DNA of 64,000 nt, taken from contig NZ_AP025483.1 of the NCBI RefSeq assembly GCF_024347455.1, positions 248,001 to 312,000 on the forward strand, given 5' to 3'. The notes under the pieces were generated by a model. The model saw only the letters and a list, made by a program, of their open reading frames with translations. It was not told where the DNA came from and searched no databases. Source of the stretch: Vibrio echinoideorum. GTDB lineage: Bacteria; Pseudomonadota; Gammaproteobacteria; Enterobacterales; Vibrionaceae. Shown piece after piece: positions 10,592-22,171 of the stretch (position 1 is the stretch's first letter; each line of letters begins with the position of its first letter). Position numbers and translations under genes: made by a program.

Positions 10592-11728
10592 CTAGAAGCA
10601 ATATTTACGGATGGATTTACTCAAAACATCAATCGTTGGGTCAATAAAATCGAAACTTAAGAACTCATCGGGTTGGTGAGCTTGGTCAATTGAGCCTGGA
10701 CCTAACACTAAGGTCGGGCATAATTCTTGAAGGAAAGGAGCCTCAGTACAGTAGTTCACGGTCTGCGATTCAATCTCACATACCGCTTCCATGCCACCAA
10801 TAAATGGATGGTCGTGCTGGCACTCATACCCCGGAATCGGTTCATGCAATGGCGTGATTTCAATTCGACCTGGCCATTTTGCTTCGACTTCCTTGAGAGC
10901 ACCACGCAGCATGTTATCTAAACCGTCTAAGCTGATTCCTGGTAAAGGACGAACATCGTAATGCAGCTCACAACAACCACAAATGCGGTTGGCACTGTCA
11001 CCACCATGAATATGACCAAGGTTTAGCGTTGGACTTGGGATTGCGAATCCAGGGTGGTGGTATTCTTTAACCAACTTGTCACGCAGCTGCATCAAAGCAA
11101 ATAGCACCTCATGCATGATTTCTATCGCATTCACGCCTAATGCCGGATCAGAAGAGTGACCTGATTTACCCGTCACTCGCACGGCATTTGCCACATGGCC
11201 TTTATGACCACGAATAGGAACAAGGCTAGTTGGCTCACCAATAATGCAGTAGTCCGGTTTGAATGGGGCGTTTTCAGTGAAATGGCGAGCACCCAGCATG
11301 GTCGTTTCTTCATCACAAGTCGCCAGTACATAAAGTGGCTTGGCTTGTTTGTTCCAATCCATTTTCTTAGCTGCTTCATAAACGAAAGCAAAAAAGCCCT
11401 TCATATCGGCTGTGCCTAATCCGTAGAAGCGATTGTTGTGTTCAGTCAGTGCATGAGGATCGAAGTTCCAACGTCCTTCATCGAATGGCACGGTGTCGCT
11501 GTGTCCTGCGAGTAGTAAGCCACCTTCTCCAGAACCCATTTTTGCGACCATATTATGTTTGCCGGGTTCGACTTCTACGACCTCTACACTAAAGCCCAAG
11601 TCTTTAAACCATTGAGCCATTTTCTCGATGACTTTTTCGTTGCCATGATCCCAGCTTGGATCGGTAGAGCTAATAGAGTCGGTTGAAATTAGGCCTTTAT
11701 AGACCTCAAGGAAACTCGGTAATTGCAT
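10592..11728 (-). CDS. argE: Acetylornithine deacetylase
   Basis: ArgE hydrolyses N-acetylornithine to ornithine in the linear arginine pathway. The 378-residue M20-family metallopeptidase shows the metal ligand motifs [10 protein letters not shown], the bridging-aspartate motif [11 protein letters not shown] and the general-base motif [14 protein letters not shown], followed by [15 protein letters not shown]. The start at 11728 is preceded by gaagtgaag. It is divergent from argCBG, the classic bipolar arg arrangement, and shares with it a gap of 153 bp containing candidate ArgR sites. A functional ArgE is consistent with the fused ArgA, which is needed in the linear pathway. Confidence 0.95.
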   Translation of the reverse strand: MQLPSFLEVYKGLISTDSISSTDPSWDHGNEKVIEKMAQWFKDLGFSVEVVEVEPGKHNMVAKMGSGEGGLLLAGHSDTVPFDEGRWNFDPHALTEHNNRFYGLGTADMKGFFAFVYEAAKKMDWNKQAKPLYVLATCDEETTMLGARHFTENAPFKPDYCIIGEPTSLVPIRGHKGHVANAVRVTGKSGHSSDPALGVNAIEIMHEVLFALMQLRDKLVKEYHHPGFAIPSPTLNLGHIHGGDSANRICGCCELHYDVRPLPGISLDGLDNMLRGALKEVEAKWPGRIEITPLHEPIPGYECQHDHPFIGGMEAVCEIESQTVNYCTEAPFLQELCPTLVLGPGSIDQAHQPDEFLSFDFIDPTIDVLSKSIRKYCF

Positions 11729-11780
11729 AATATCTTCACTTCTACTATTGACAGGAAAACCATAAGTCGGTAAAACACAT

Positions 11781-11847
11781 ATTAAATCATATTTAATGCA
11801 TAAGAAATCAAATAAAGCTAAAAATTAAGTATGAATAGTCAAATTTG
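11781..11847. promoter_or_regulatory. Candidate ArgR operator region between argE and argC
   Basis: A perfect 7-bp dyad attaaat-cat-atttaat spans 11781-11797. An overlapping ARG-box-like 18-mer starts at 11795 (aatgcataagaaatcaaa) and another at 11830 (tatgaatagtcaaatttg). Both resemble the TGAAT-N4-ATTCA consensus imperfectly. The position in a bipolar arg control region supports the call; exact boundaries are uncertain. Confidence 0.5.
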
Positions 11848-11881
11848 AAATGTTACTTACCTCAGGAATGGATGTGTTGAG

Positions 11882-12886
11882 ATGTTGAAAACCACGATCA
11901 TTGGCGCAAGCGGCTACACAGGAGCAGAACTGGCTCTAATGATAAACAGACACCCTGAGCTCACGCTATCAGGTTTATATGTCTCAGCCAATAGTGTAGA
12001 CGCGGGTAAACCTATCGCTGCACTGCACGGTAAGTTAGCTGGCCTGATTGATATGCCAGTGCAACCTTTAACAAATCCGGAAGAAGTGGCAAAGCAATCA
12101 GACGTAATTTTCTTAGCAACTGCGCATGAAGTAAGCCACGACCTAGCCCCCATCTTTCTTGAGAATGATTGCCAAGTATTCGACCTATCGGGCGCGTTTA
12201 GAGTTAAAGGCGAAAACTTTTATCAAGAGTTCTACGGTTTTGAGCATCAACATGAACAGTGGCTCGATAAAGCAGCTTACGGCTTAGCTGAGTGGAACGA
12301 GCAAGAAATTAAAGAAGCTCAACTTGTCGCAGTAGCCGGTTGTTACCCAACAGCTTCTCAATTAGCGATTAAGCCTTTGGTTGAAGCAAAGCTACTTGAT
12401 ACAAACCAATGGCCAGTGATTAACGCAACCAGTGGTGTAACCGGAGCAGGTCGTAAGGCGAGCATGGTAAACAGCTTCTGTGAAGTGAGCTTACAAGCTT
12501 ATGGGGTATTCAATCACCGTCATCAACCTGAAATGGCTGCACACTTAGGATGTGATGTGATTTTCACTCCGCATCTAGGGAATTTTAAACGCGGCATTTT
12601 AGCGACCATCACCATGAAATTGGCTGACGGTGTGACAGAACAACAGATACAAGATGCCTTCGAGCAAGCTTATCAAGGTAAGCCGGCTGTGAGATTACTC
12701 GAAGAGACATTGCCAAGAATTCAAGATGTAGAACAGACACCTTTCTGCGATTTAGGCTGGAAGGTTCAGGGTCAACATATCATCGTTGTTTCAGCGATTG
12801 ATAACTTATTAAAGGGTGCATCTAGCCAAGCGATGCAGTGTTTGAATTTACGTTATGGTTTTGCGCCATTAACTGCGTTAGTGTAA
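11882..12886 (+). CDS. argC: N-acetyl-gamma-glutamyl-phosphate reductase
   Basis: ArgC reduces N-acetylglutamyl phosphate to the semialdehyde with NADPH, the third arginine step. The 334-residue product begins with the dinucleotide loop [11 protein letters not shown] and has the catalytic cysteine at residue 154 in [16 protein letters not shown] and the C-terminal [13 protein letters not shown] are typical. It heads the argCBG transcript; argB begins 12 bp after its stop. The ATG at 11882 has a distant aggaa element, so the exact start is slightly less certain than the identity. Confidence 0.96.
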   Translation: MLKTTIIGASGYTGAELALMINRHPELTLSGLYVSANSVDAGKPIAALHGKLAGLIDMPVQPLTNPEEVAKQSDVIFLATAHEVSHDLAPIFLENDCQVFDLSGAFRVKGENFYQEFYGFEHQHEQWLDKAAYGLAEWNEQEIKEAQLVAVAGCYPTASQLAIKPLVEAKLLDTNQWPVINATSGVTGAGRKASMVNSFCEVSLQAYGVFNHRHQPEMAAHLGCDVIFTPHLGNFKRGILATITMKLADGVTEQQIQDAFEQAYQGKPAVRLLEETLPRIQDVEQTPFCDLGWKVQGQHIIVVSAIDNLLKGASSQAMQCLNLRYGFAPLTALV

Positions 12887-12898
12887 GGAAATCTAGAT

Positions 12899-13687
12899 AT
12901 GAGCCTTAATAATCAACCATTAATCATAAAGTTAGGTGGCGCTGCGCTATCTTGTGGTGAAACACTTAGCAAGTTATTTGGTGCTATCTCTGCTTACCAA
13001 CAACAAGCACAGCGACCAATCGTGATCGTTCACGGTGGTGGTTACCTTGTTGATGATTTGATGAGTAAGCTAAACCTCGAAACGGTTAAGAAAGAAGGGC
13101 TACGTGTTACCCCTTACGATCAAATTCCTTTGATCGCAGGCGCGCTAGCGGGCACCGCGAATAAATTACTTCAAGGTCAGGCAATTAAAGACGGTATCAA
13201 CGCCGTTGGTTTGAGCCTCGCCGACGGTGGTCTATGTAAAGTCAGCGAGCTGAGCCCTGAATTGGGTGCAGTAGGTAAAGCTGAGCCGGGCGACTCAACC
13301 GTTCTGCAAGCCATCCTTAATGCTGGTGCATTGCCAATCATTAGTTCCATTGGTCTGACTGAGCAAGGACAACTGATGAACGTCAATGCAGACCAAGCGG
13401 CTGTGGCTGTGGCAGGTGCACTCGATGCTGAATTGGTACTACTTTCTGATGTGAGTGGTGTTTTGGATGGCAAAGGTCACCTCATTCCAAGCCTTAATCA
13501 ACAACAAGCTGATGACCTTATTAAAGGTAAAGTCATTACTGACGGCATGATCGTTAAGGTCAAAGCCGCATTAGAAGCCGCTAACGACCTTGGACGACCA
13601 ATCGAAGTTGCCACTTGGCGATACCCAGACAAACTGACACAACTTTTTTCAGGTAAAAGCATAGGAACACAGTTTTTACCTCAGTAG
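12899..13687 (+). CDS. argB: Acetylglutamate kinase
   Basis: ArgB phosphorylates N-acetylglutamate, the second arginine step. The 262-residue amino-acid-kinase protein has [15 protein letters not shown] at the ATP site, [12 protein letters not shown] for the substrate, and [15 protein letters not shown] with LSDVSGVL. The length fits the short, arginine-insensitive enterobacterial type. aaggaa precedes the ATG. It sits between argC and argG in the operon. Confidence 0.96.
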   Translation: MSLNNQPLIIKLGGAALSCGETLSKLFGAISAYQQQAQRPIVIVHGGGYLVDDLMSKLNLETVKKEGLRVTPYDQIPLIAGALAGTANKLLQGQAIKDGINAVGLSLADGGLCKVSELSPELGAVGKAEPGDSTVLQAILNAGALPIISSIGLTEQGQLMNVNADQAAVAVAGALDAELVLLSDVSGVLDGKGHLIPSLNQQQADDLIKGKVITDGMIVKVKAALEAANDLGRPIEVATWRYPDKLTQLFSGKSIGTQFLPQ

Positions 13688-13801
13688 GCCTCACAACGAG
13701 TCACTACTTAAAGAATTTAGACAAATAAATTTAAATAATAACTATTAAAGTCATTTCCAACGCTGACCGCCATGTGCAGTATGGAAACTAGGAGAAAGAA
13801 A

Positions 13802-15013
13802 ATGAGCAAAGTTAACGTAAAGAAAGTTGTAGTAGCCTACTCTGGCGGTCTAGACACATCAGTAATTATTCCATGGTTGAAAGAGAACTATGACTGCGAA
13901 GTTATCGCATTTGTTGCTGATGTAGGCCAAGGTGATGAAGAACTGATTGGTATCGAAGAAAAAGCGATCGCATCTGGTGCATCTGAGTGTTACATCGCTG
14001 ACCTTAAAGAAGAGATGGTGGCTGATTACATCTACCCAACCCTCAAAACGGGTGCTTATTACGAAGGTAAATACCTACTAGGTACTTCTATGGCTCGTCC
14101 AATCATTGCGAAAGCACAAGTTGAAGTAGCCCGTAAAGTAGGTGCCGACGCACTATGTCACGGCTGTACGGGTAAGGGTAATGACCAAGTTCGTTTTGAA
14201 GGTGCATTTGCTGCACTGGCACCAGACCTACACGTAATTGCACCATGGCGTGAATGGGATCTAGTGAGCCGTGAAGAGTGTCTGGATTACCTAGCAGAGC
14301 GTAACATTCCTTGTACGGCTTCTCTTACTAAGATTTACTCGCGTGATGCAAACGCATGGCATATCTCTACAGAAGGTGGCGTGCTAGAAAATACATGGAA
14401 CGCACCTGATGAAGATTGCTGGGCATGGACGGTAGATCCAGAACAAGCACCAAACGAATCTGAAACAGTGATGCTTAAAGTTGAAAAAGGTGAAGTGGTA
14501 GCGGTAGATGGCGAAACAATGACGCCATACAACGCACTGGTTTACCTAAACGAGAAGGGTGCGAAGCACGGTGTTGGTCGTATTGATATCGTAGAGAACC
14601 GTCTTGTTGGTATGAAGTCTCGTGGTTGTTACGAAACTCCGGGCGGCACAATCATGATGGAAGCACTACGTGCAGTAGAGCAACTGGTTCTTGATAAAGC
14701 GGCATTCGAATTCCGTGAAGAGCTAGGTGTTAAGGCTTCTCACCTTGTATACGATGGCCGTTGGTTCACTCCATTATGTAAATCAATTCTTGCCGCGACA
14801 GAAGAACTAGCACAAGACGTGAATGGCGAAGTGGTTATCAAACTTTACAAAGGCCATGCAACAGTGACTCAGAAACGTTCTGATAACAGCCTGTACTCTG
14901 AAGAGTTTGCAACCTTTGGTGAAGATGAAGTTTACGACCAAAGCCATGCTGAAGGCTTCATCCGTCTTTACTCTCTATCAAGCCGTATCCGTGCTCTGAA
15001 TAGCCAAAAGTAA
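13802..15013 (+). CDS. argG: Argininosuccinate synthase
   Basis: ArgG ligates citrulline and aspartate with ATP to argininosuccinate. The 403-residue protein has the PP-loop [17 protein letters not shown] near residue 11, [15 protein letters not shown] and [10 protein letters not shown]. The ATG at 13802 follows aggagaaagaa; a start 30 bp upstream is in frame but lacks family sequence. The 114-bp gap after argB shows no terminator. A strong terminator follows argG, separating it from argH. Confidence 0.97.
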   Translation: MSKVNVKKVVVAYSGGLDTSVIIPWLKENYDCEVIAFVADVGQGDEELIGIEEKAIASGASECYIADLKEEMVADYIYPTLKTGAYYEGKYLLGTSMARPIIAKAQVEVARKVGADALCHGCTGKGNDQVRFEGAFAALAPDLHVIAPWREWDLVSREECLDYLAERNIPCTASLTKIYSRDANAWHISTEGGVLENTWNAPDEDCWAWTVDPEQAPNESETVMLKVEKGEVVAVDGETMTPYNALVYLNEKGAKHGVGRIDIVENRLVGMKSRGCYETPGGTIMMEALRAVEQLVLDKAAFEFREELGVKASHLVYDGRWFTPLCKSILAATEELAQDVNGEVVIKLYKGHATVTQKRSDNSLYSEEFATFGEDEVYDQSHAEGFIRLYSLSSRIRALNSQK

Positions 15014-15083
15014 TTCTAACAATGAGTTAGTGAGCTCGTCTTTAGCGAAAGATTAAAGGCCAGTAAACGAGACATCATTATTC

Positions 15084-15121
15084 AAAGCCCATTCACTACT
15101 GATTAGTGAATGGGCTTTTTG
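15084..15121 (+). terminator. Strong terminator between argG and argH
   Basis: Stem aagcccattcact / agtgaatgggctt with a loop of about 6 bases and a T-run. It interrupts the arg cluster, so argH needs its own promoter or read-through. Confidence 0.9.
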
Positions 15122-15167
15122 CTTCCGGTTAGCCGAATAAATCAGCTTCGGTTTTTACCAATGAATG

Positions 15168-17236
<2,069 letters not shown>

Positions 17237-17257
17237 ATCATTGATTTTATAGCTCCT

Positions 17258-17288
17258 AAAAAAAAGATCAAAAATCTGATCTTTTTTG
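17258..17288 (+). terminator. argH terminator
   Basis: Stem aaaaaagatca / tgatctttttt with a short loop, 22 bp past the argH stop. Confidence 0.8.
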
Positions 17289-17333
17289 GGAACAAACTAA
17301 GAAAAGTCCGGTCTATTAAAGTACCACTGCTTT

Positions 17334-17387
17334 TTCTTAGAAATTTCTAAGAAAGCCCTAGAATCGATTGGTTCTGGGGCTTTTTTC
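17334..17387 (+). terminator. Second hairpin pair after argH
   Basis: A 20-bp perfect palindrome with arms ttcttagaaa / tttctaagaa (17334-17353), then a stem gccctagaatc / ggttctggggc (17356-17381) followed by a T-run. It is a back-up terminator. The rest up to 17511 shows nothing else. Confidence 0.65.
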
Positions 17388-17511
17388 TATCTGCTGTTTG
17401 GGAATTGGTTTGTAGGCTGTTTTTCAGGATGAATTCACTCACGGAGCCTTTAGGTAGGATCGCACATTGTTTGCTGACACTGTCATTCCCATAAACGATT
17501 CCAATTTCAAT

Positions 17512-17760
17512 CTAGTGTTTGTTATTTCGTAAAGGCAGCACGACAAATTTCATTATCCAATGCAGCGACAACAAACCACTGAATGCACAAGCGGCCATCA
17601 TTAAAGCGATAGAGTTTATGGCTTTCGGATCATCTTTGAAAAATATCCACCACGCTCCCCAACTGGCTATCGACAATACCGTTAGTTGATTCATGCAGCG
17701 CTGGCAGCGACCGAGTTTGTCACGGATTTTTTCACTTTTATTGCAATGAATACATGTCAT
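17512..17760 (-). CDS. Small membrane protein with two CxxC motifs, DUF3624-like
   Basis: An 82-residue protein of unknown function. It starts MTCIHCNKSEKIRDKLGRC and pairs CIHC with CQRC, a probable small zinc ribbon. Two hydrophobic stretches follow (about residues 28-42 and 48-72), ending with basic residues. I recall this layout as DUF3624, common in vibrios, but cannot run a search. It is a single gene divergent from ridA. The zinc ribbon is cytoplasmic or periplasmic depending on topology, which I cannot settle. Confidence 0.75.
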   Translation of the reverse strand: MTCIHCNKSEKIRDKLGRCQRCMNQLTVLSIASWGAWWIFFKDDPKAINSIALMMAACAFSGLLSLHWIMKFVVLPLRNNKH

Positions 17761-17847
17761 CTTGGGCTAGATTCGCGTTATGCTTGTTGCCCTGATAATA
17801 ACACGTCACAAGATATTGGATCACGGTGACACAGAGAGAGAAAGTCG

Positions 17848-18195
17848 ATGATTGAGCGCCAAGAAACCAAACAACGCATGAGCCGTATTGTTAAACATAA
17901 CGGCACTATCTACCTATGTGGCCAAGTTTGTGCTGATGCAACAAAAGACATCACAGAACAAACACAGACCATGCTAGATAAAGTTGAAACTCTACTTGAG
18001 CAAGCAGGCAGTGACAAAGAGCACATGCTATCAGCAACGATTTACTTGAAAGACATGAAAGACTTCCAAGAAATGAATGCAGTATGGGATGCATGGGTTC
18101 CAGAAGGTCATGCCCCAGCTCGTGCATGTGTGACGGGTGATATGGCTCGCGAAGCGCTACTTGTTGAGATCTCTGTGATTGCTGCTGAGAAGTAA
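17848..18195 (+). CDS. RidA-family protein (YjgF/YER057c/UK114)
   Basis: A 115-residue protein of the RidA superfamily, whose best-known members deaminate reactive enamine/imine intermediates made by PLP enzymes. Visible blocks are [55 protein letters not shown] and [11 protein letters not shown]; the arginine in the last block fits the substrate-binding position. It belongs to a RidA-like subgroup rather than clearly to RidA itself. The ATG at 17848 follows gagagagaaag; a second in-frame ATG 30 bp on is possible. It has its own terminator. Confidence 0.88.
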   Translation: MIERQETKQRMSRIVKHNGTIYLCGQVCADATKDITEQTQTMLDKVETLLEQAGSDKEHMLSATIYLKDMKDFQEMNAVWDAWVPEGHAPARACVTGDMAREALLVEISVIAAEK

Positions 18196-18284
18196 TAGCT
18201 AACCTTTAGCTACAGGTAATGGCTTCAAGAAAGATACCTCGATACTCGGTTCTGGAATTCTATTATTAGCTTGTTACCAAAAAC

Positions 18285-18314
18285 AAAAAGGAAAGCCAAT
18301 GGCTTTCCTTTTTA
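18285..18314. terminator. Bidirectional terminator between ridA-like gene and lpd-like gene
   Basis: Stem aaaaaggaaagcc / ggctttccttttt with a 3-base loop between convergent genes. Confidence 0.88.
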
Positions 18315-18327
18315 GTATCTAGTGTTT

Positions 18328-18355
18328 GCTAACTGCTAACTGCTAACTGCTAACT
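18328..18355. repeat. 7-bp tandem repeat, four copies of gctaact
   Basis: Four perfect gctaact units directly after the bidirectional terminator, with a degenerate gccaatt next. Same setting as the array at 6672-6783 but a different heptamer. Confidence 0.85.
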
Positions 18356-18402
18356 GCCAATTGATTAGCGATAGCCTGATATTAAAGACCTGATATTTGT
18401 CA

Positions 18403-19869
18403 TTAACAACCAGGGCCACAATCTAGACAGTGTTTCACCGTCTCTGGACCAAGGTGCAGTTTTGCATTGAGGTCACGTAGCGCTGTTCGAACACCTTCTT
18501 CAATCACTGGGTGGTAGAAAGGCATATCTAGCATTTCAGAAACCGTCATCTTATTCTGGTGTGCCCAAGCTAATAAGTGAGCTAAATGCTCTGCGTTTGG
18601 TCCCATCATTTCAGCTCCAAGGAAGCGGCCTGTACCTTGTTCGCCGTAAACGTGCAGAATACCTTTGTTACGCAGCATCACTCGTGAACGGCCTTGGCTT
18701 TCGAAAGACACTTCACCTGTTGCAAAACAACCACATGTGCCTAGGCGTGTTGTGATCTCTTTATACGTTTCGCCAACCATCGCAATTTGCGGGTCTGAGA
18801 ATACGGCTGAGATTTTTGAGCGGCGCAAGCCTGCTCGAATCTCAGGGAAGCGACCTGCGTTGTCACCCGCAATACGTGCTTGGTCTGCGGCTTCATGCAG
18901 TAGAGGCAGCTGGTTACTTGCATCACCTGCAATAAATACTGATGGTAGCGACGTTTGTAGCGTGTAGTGATCGGCAATTGGAATACCACGTTCATCAAGC
19001 TCTAAAGAGGTGTTTTCTAGGCCAAGTTTATCGGTATTTGGACGACGGCCTGTTGCTGCCAGCACATACTCAACGACGTTAGTTTCTAGCTCACCTTGCT
19101 TATTGATGAACTGGATTTCGACACGAGCTTCACCCGATTCAATGGTAATACGCTTCATGCTTTCGATTTTTACGTCAGCATCAAGATAGAACTCTTCATT
19201 GAAGGCTTTATCTGCATAAGCCATGATCTCTGGGTCTGTCACTGGGCCAACTTGACCACCTAAGCCGAATAGTTTTGTTTTCACACCTAAGCGGTGCAGT
19301 GACTGACCAAGCTCTAGGCCAATAACGCCAGGGCCGAATACGGCAACCGATTCTGGTAAATCATCCCAGCTGAACACGTCATCGTTAATGATTAAGCGAT
19401 CACCCAGTTCATTCCAAGCTGCAGGGTATGCAGGGCGAGAACCTGTTGCGATAACAATGCGCTTAGCAGTCACTACTGTGTGGTTATCAATTTGTAGCGT
19501 GTTGTCATTTAAGAATTTAGCGTAGCCAGAGATTTTGTCTTGCTCTGGGATTTCATCAACACCTTCTAAAACAAAACCCACAAAACGGTCACGTTCAAAC
19601 TTCACTCGGTCCATCACTTCACGGCCGTTAATCACGATATCACCTTGTGGGTGAACGCCAAAAGCCGGAGCTTTCTCGATGTGATGTACACTTTCTGCAG
19701 CTGCAATAAGCAGTTTAGATGGCATACAACCAACACGAGCACAGGTTGTACCGTAAGGGCCGCCTTCAATCATCACAACACTGTCAGTGTGTGCTTTTGC
19801 AGCGCGGTAAGAACCTAGACCTGCCGTACCGCCCCCGATAACTGCTACATCTACATTGACTTGTTTCAT
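18403..19869 (-). CDS. Dihydrolipoyl dehydrogenase-like flavoprotein disulfide reductase (orphan)
   Basis: A 488-residue class I pyridine nucleotide-disulfide oxidoreductase. FAD loop IGGGTAGLGSYRAA near residue 11, redox-active C43-ARVG-C48, a second nucleotide loop FGPGVIGLELGQ, FIAGDASNQLPLLHEAADQ, and the C-terminal dimer region with FYHPVIEEG supplying the catalytic His-Glu pair. It is not near 2-oxoacid dehydrogenase genes, so the substrate is open. The tail HCLDCGPGC adds three cysteines not usual in Lpd. The neighbourhood (Prx-Grx, OxyR) suggests a redox-defence role by inference. Confidence 0.85.
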   Translation of the reverse strand: MKQVNVDVAVIGGGTAGLGSYRAAKAHTDSVVMIEGGPYGTTCARVGCMPSKLLIAAAESVHHIEKAPAFGVHPQGDIVINGREVMDRVKFERDRFVGFVLEGVDEIPEQDKISGYAKFLNDNTLQIDNHTVVTAKRIVIATGSRPAYPAAWNELGDRLIINDDVFSWDDLPESVAVFGPGVIGLELGQSLHRLGVKTKLFGLGGQVGPVTDPEIMAYADKAFNEEFYLDADVKIESMKRITIESGEARVEIQFINKQGELETNVVEYVLAATGRRPNTDKLGLENTSLELDERGIPIADHYTLQTSLPSVFIAGDASNQLPLLHEAADQARIAGDNAGRFPEIRAGLRRSKISAVFSDPQIAMVGETYKEITTRLGTCGCFATGEVSFESQGRSRVMLRNKGILHVYGEQGTGRFLGAEMMGPNAEHLAHLLAWAHQNKMTVSEMLDMPFYHPVIEEGVRTALRDLNAKLHLGPETVKHCLDCGPGC

Positions 19870-20007
19870 AATAATTTTCTCGCAATGGCTAAATTTAGTT
19901 TGAACAAACCCCTCCGACTCTGGTGATTTGTTGAGAGTCAGGATAGCGGGTCAGTTTTGTGATTCTGTTTTATTAGGTTTAGCTGGTGATTCAGCTTTTG
20001 TTACTAG

Positions 20008-20039
20008 CTGCTTCTTGTTACTTACTGCTTCTTGTTACT
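20008..20039. repeat. 17-bp direct repeat upstream of the lpd-like gene
   Basis: The 15-mer ctgcttcttgttact occurs at 20008 and again at 20025. It lies in the 339-bp gap 19870-20208 between two minus-strand genes, with no gene seen there. Confidence 0.7.
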
Positions 20040-20114
20040 AACTATAGGTTAGTTAAAAGTTGGCGAGTCAGAAGCTGTATCTTTTCCAAAGTTCATATAA
20101 GAGTGATTTGGAAT

Positions 20115-20142
20115 AGCTAACCCACAAGAGGGTGGGTTAGCT
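20115..20142 (-). terminator. Hairpin downstream of prx-grx
   Basis: Stem agctaacccac / gtgggttagct with a 6-base loop, 67 bp past the prx-grx stop. No clear T-run on the minus strand, so termination strength is uncertain. Confidence 0.5.
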
Positions 20143-20208
20143 GGTATTACTAAGCTATTTAATTACTTAGGTCATTTAATTGCTAAACGTTTATTAGCGA
20201 CTAAGTGA

Positions 20209-20937
20209 TTAACCTAGGAAAGCTTCTAGTTCTTCGCTGCCACCGATGTGTTTGCCACCGATGAATACTTGAGGAACTGTAGTGCGACCAGAGATTGCAC
20301 GTAGGCTTACTGTTGTTGCGTCTTTACCTAGAACCACTTCTTCGTAGTTTAGACCTTTGTCGATTAGGTTTTGTTTCGCTTTCATACAGAAAGGACAGCC
20401 TGGCTTAGTGAATACTGTGATTGACTCTTGCTCTTTGTGTTCAGGAGCAAGGTAGTTAAGCATAGTATCAGCATCAGAAACCTTGAACGGGTCGCCTGGT
20501 ACGTCTTCTTCGATGAACATTTTTTCTACCACGCCGTTTTTAACCAGCATGCTGTAGCGCCATGAACGTTTGCCAAAACCAATGTCATTTTTCTCAACTA
20601 ACATACCCATACCGTCTGTGAAGTCGCCGTTGCCATCTGGGATGAATGTGATTTTTTCAGCTTCTTGGTCTGCTTTCCATGCGTTCATAACGAACGTGTC
20701 GTTTACAGAAACACAAAGGATGTCATCAACGCCGTTTTCTTTGAAGACAGAGTGCAGCTCGTTGTAACGAGGTAGGTGGCTTGAAGAACATGTTGGTGTA
20801 AATGCACCTGGCAGGCTGAATACGATAACTGTCTTGTCTTTGAATAGCTCTTCCGTCGTTACGTTAACCCATGCATCACCTTGGCGAGTTGGGAATGTTA
20901 CTTGAGGGATTGATTGACCTTCTTTAGATGCAAACAT
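20209..20937 (-). CDS. Peroxiredoxin-glutaredoxin fusion protein
   Basis: A 242-residue hybrid that reduces peroxides using glutathione. Residues 1-165 are a Prx5-type peroxiredoxin with peroxidatic Cys50 in [14 protein letters not shown]. Residues 170-242 are a glutaredoxin with CPFC at 181-184, [14 protein letters not shown] for glutathione binding. The fusion is known from Haemophilus, Vibrio and others. It starts after aagga and is divergent from oxyR, consistent with OxyR activation from the 222-bp shared gap. Confidence 0.94.
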   Translation of the reverse strand: MFASKEGQSIPQVTFPTRQGDAWVNVTTEELFKDKTVIVFSLPGAFTPTCSSSHLPRYNELHSVFKENGVDDILCVSVNDTFVMNAWKADQEAEKITFIPDGNGDFTDGMGMLVEKNDIGFGKRSWRYSMLVKNGVVEKMFIEEDVPGDPFKVSDADTMLNYLAPEHKEQESITVFTKPGCPFCMKAKQNLIDKGLNYEEVVLGKDATTVSLRAISGRTTVPQVFIGGKHIGGSEELEAFLG

Positions 20938-21159
20938 ATTGATTTCCTTAAATAGTATTTTTAATTTTGTTCACTCAGAGCTTAACGTTTTTCTTTGCTC
21001 TGTTTCGTTTCGTTGAGCCCATTATTAGATAAATCCTTTGATAGCTCTAATCGTTTGATGTTATGGTTTTGATAGGTAAATTCTATCAAGAACATTTTTC
21101 TTTTAAATGTTTCTATTAAAACCCTTGTTCTTATTAAAACCTGAGGTAAGAGACTGAGC
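20938..21159. promoter_or_regulatory. Shared promoter gap prx-grx / oxyR
   Basis: A 222-bp A/T-rich gap between divergent genes; it holds ttgatgttatggttttgata and gataggtaaattctatc, the latter a dyad (gatag / ctatc). An OxyR site is expected here by analogy with other oxyR-target divergent pairs, but I cannot define it. Confidence 0.4.
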
Positions 21160-22053
21160 ATGAACATTCGTGACTTTGAATATTTGGTGGCGCTCGCAGA
21201 GCATAAGCACTTTAGAAAAGCGGCAGAGGCGTGCTTCGTCAGTCAACCTACTTTGAGTGGGCAGATACGTAAACTCGAAGATGAAATTGGTCTTCAGTTA
21301 ACCGAGCGTAGTCCAAGGAAGGTGATCTTTACAGAATCTGGCTTACAACTTGTGGAACAGGCAAAACGCATTCTCAATGAAGTGAAGACCTTTAAAGATA
21401 TGGCAAGCGGACACGGTGAAGCGATGACAGGGCCAATGCACATCGGTTTTATTCCGACTGTGGGGCCTTACATATTGCCGAAAATTATTCCTCATCTTAA
21501 AGAGTGTTTCCCCGATCTTGAACTCTACTTGCATGAAGCTCAGACGAATCAATTAGTGAGTCAGCTAGAAGATGGCAAGTTGGATTGCTTGGTATTGGCT
21601 GCTGTAGATGAAACGGCTTCTTTCAAAGAACTTGATGTTTATGATGAACCATTAAGTGTTGCGGTTCCGTGTGACCATGAATGGGCTGAGCAAGACAGTG
21701 TGGACATGTTGCAACTCAATGGAAGAACGGTACTGTCTTTAGGTGATGGCCACTGTTTACGAGACCAAGCCTTAGGCTTCTGTTTTGCTGCGGGAGCAAA
21801 AGACGATGAGCGTTTTAAAGCGACCAGCTTAGAGACGCTGCGTAACATGGTAGCGGCAGGGGCGGGTATTACCTTGTTACCTCAGCTATCGGTTCCAAAG
21901 GAAAAGAAGAAAGATGGTGTGTGTTACGTACCGGCTGTTAATCCAACGCCTTCACGTCGCATTGTTGTCGCATACCGACCAGGCTCTCCATTGAAGGGGC
22001 GATTTGAGCAACTGGCTGACACTATTCGCACGCAATTAGAGAAAGTGGTTTAG
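21160..22053 (+). CDS. oxyR: Hydrogen-peroxide-sensing LysR regulator OxyR
   Basis: OxyR activates peroxide-defence genes once a regulatory disulfide forms. The 297-residue protein begins with the LysR helix-turn-helix (MNIRDFEYLVALAEHKHFRKAAEACFVSQPTLSGQIRKLE, residues 1-40 and on). Both sensing cysteines are present at the E. coli positions, Cys199 in DGHCLRDQ and Cys208 in LGFCFAAG. It is divergent from prx-grx and convergent with mrcA, with a palindromic terminator between. Confidence 0.96.
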   Translation: MNIRDFEYLVALAEHKHFRKAAEACFVSQPTLSGQIRKLEDEIGLQLTERSPRKVIFTESGLQLVEQAKRILNEVKTFKDMASGHGEAMTGPMHIGFIPTVGPYILPKIIPHLKECFPDLELYLHEAQTNQLVSQLEDGKLDCLVLAAVDETASFKELDVYDEPLSVAVPCDHEWAEQDSVDMLQLNGRTVLSLGDGHCLRDQALGFCFAAGAKDDERFKATSLETLRNMVAAGAGITLLPQLSVPKEKKKDGVCYVPAVNPTPSRRIVVAYRPGSPLKGRFEQLADTIRTQLEKVV

Positions 22054-22100
22054 CTGTTTGTTTTAAAATAATAGATATAAAGGTTCAAACAGTAGATACA

Positions 22101-22136
22101 AAAAAGGGTTGATATGAATTCATATCAACCCTTTTT
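22101..22136. terminator. 36-bp perfect palindromic terminator between oxyR and mrcA
   Basis: Arms aaaaagggttgatatgaa and ttcatatcaacccttttt are exact reverse complements with no spacer, centred on gaattc. A/T ends give a T-run on both strands, so it serves both convergent genes. Confidence 0.92.
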
Positions 22137-22171
22137 AGTTGGTTCATCTTACTAGGTTCAACAAACCCTAG

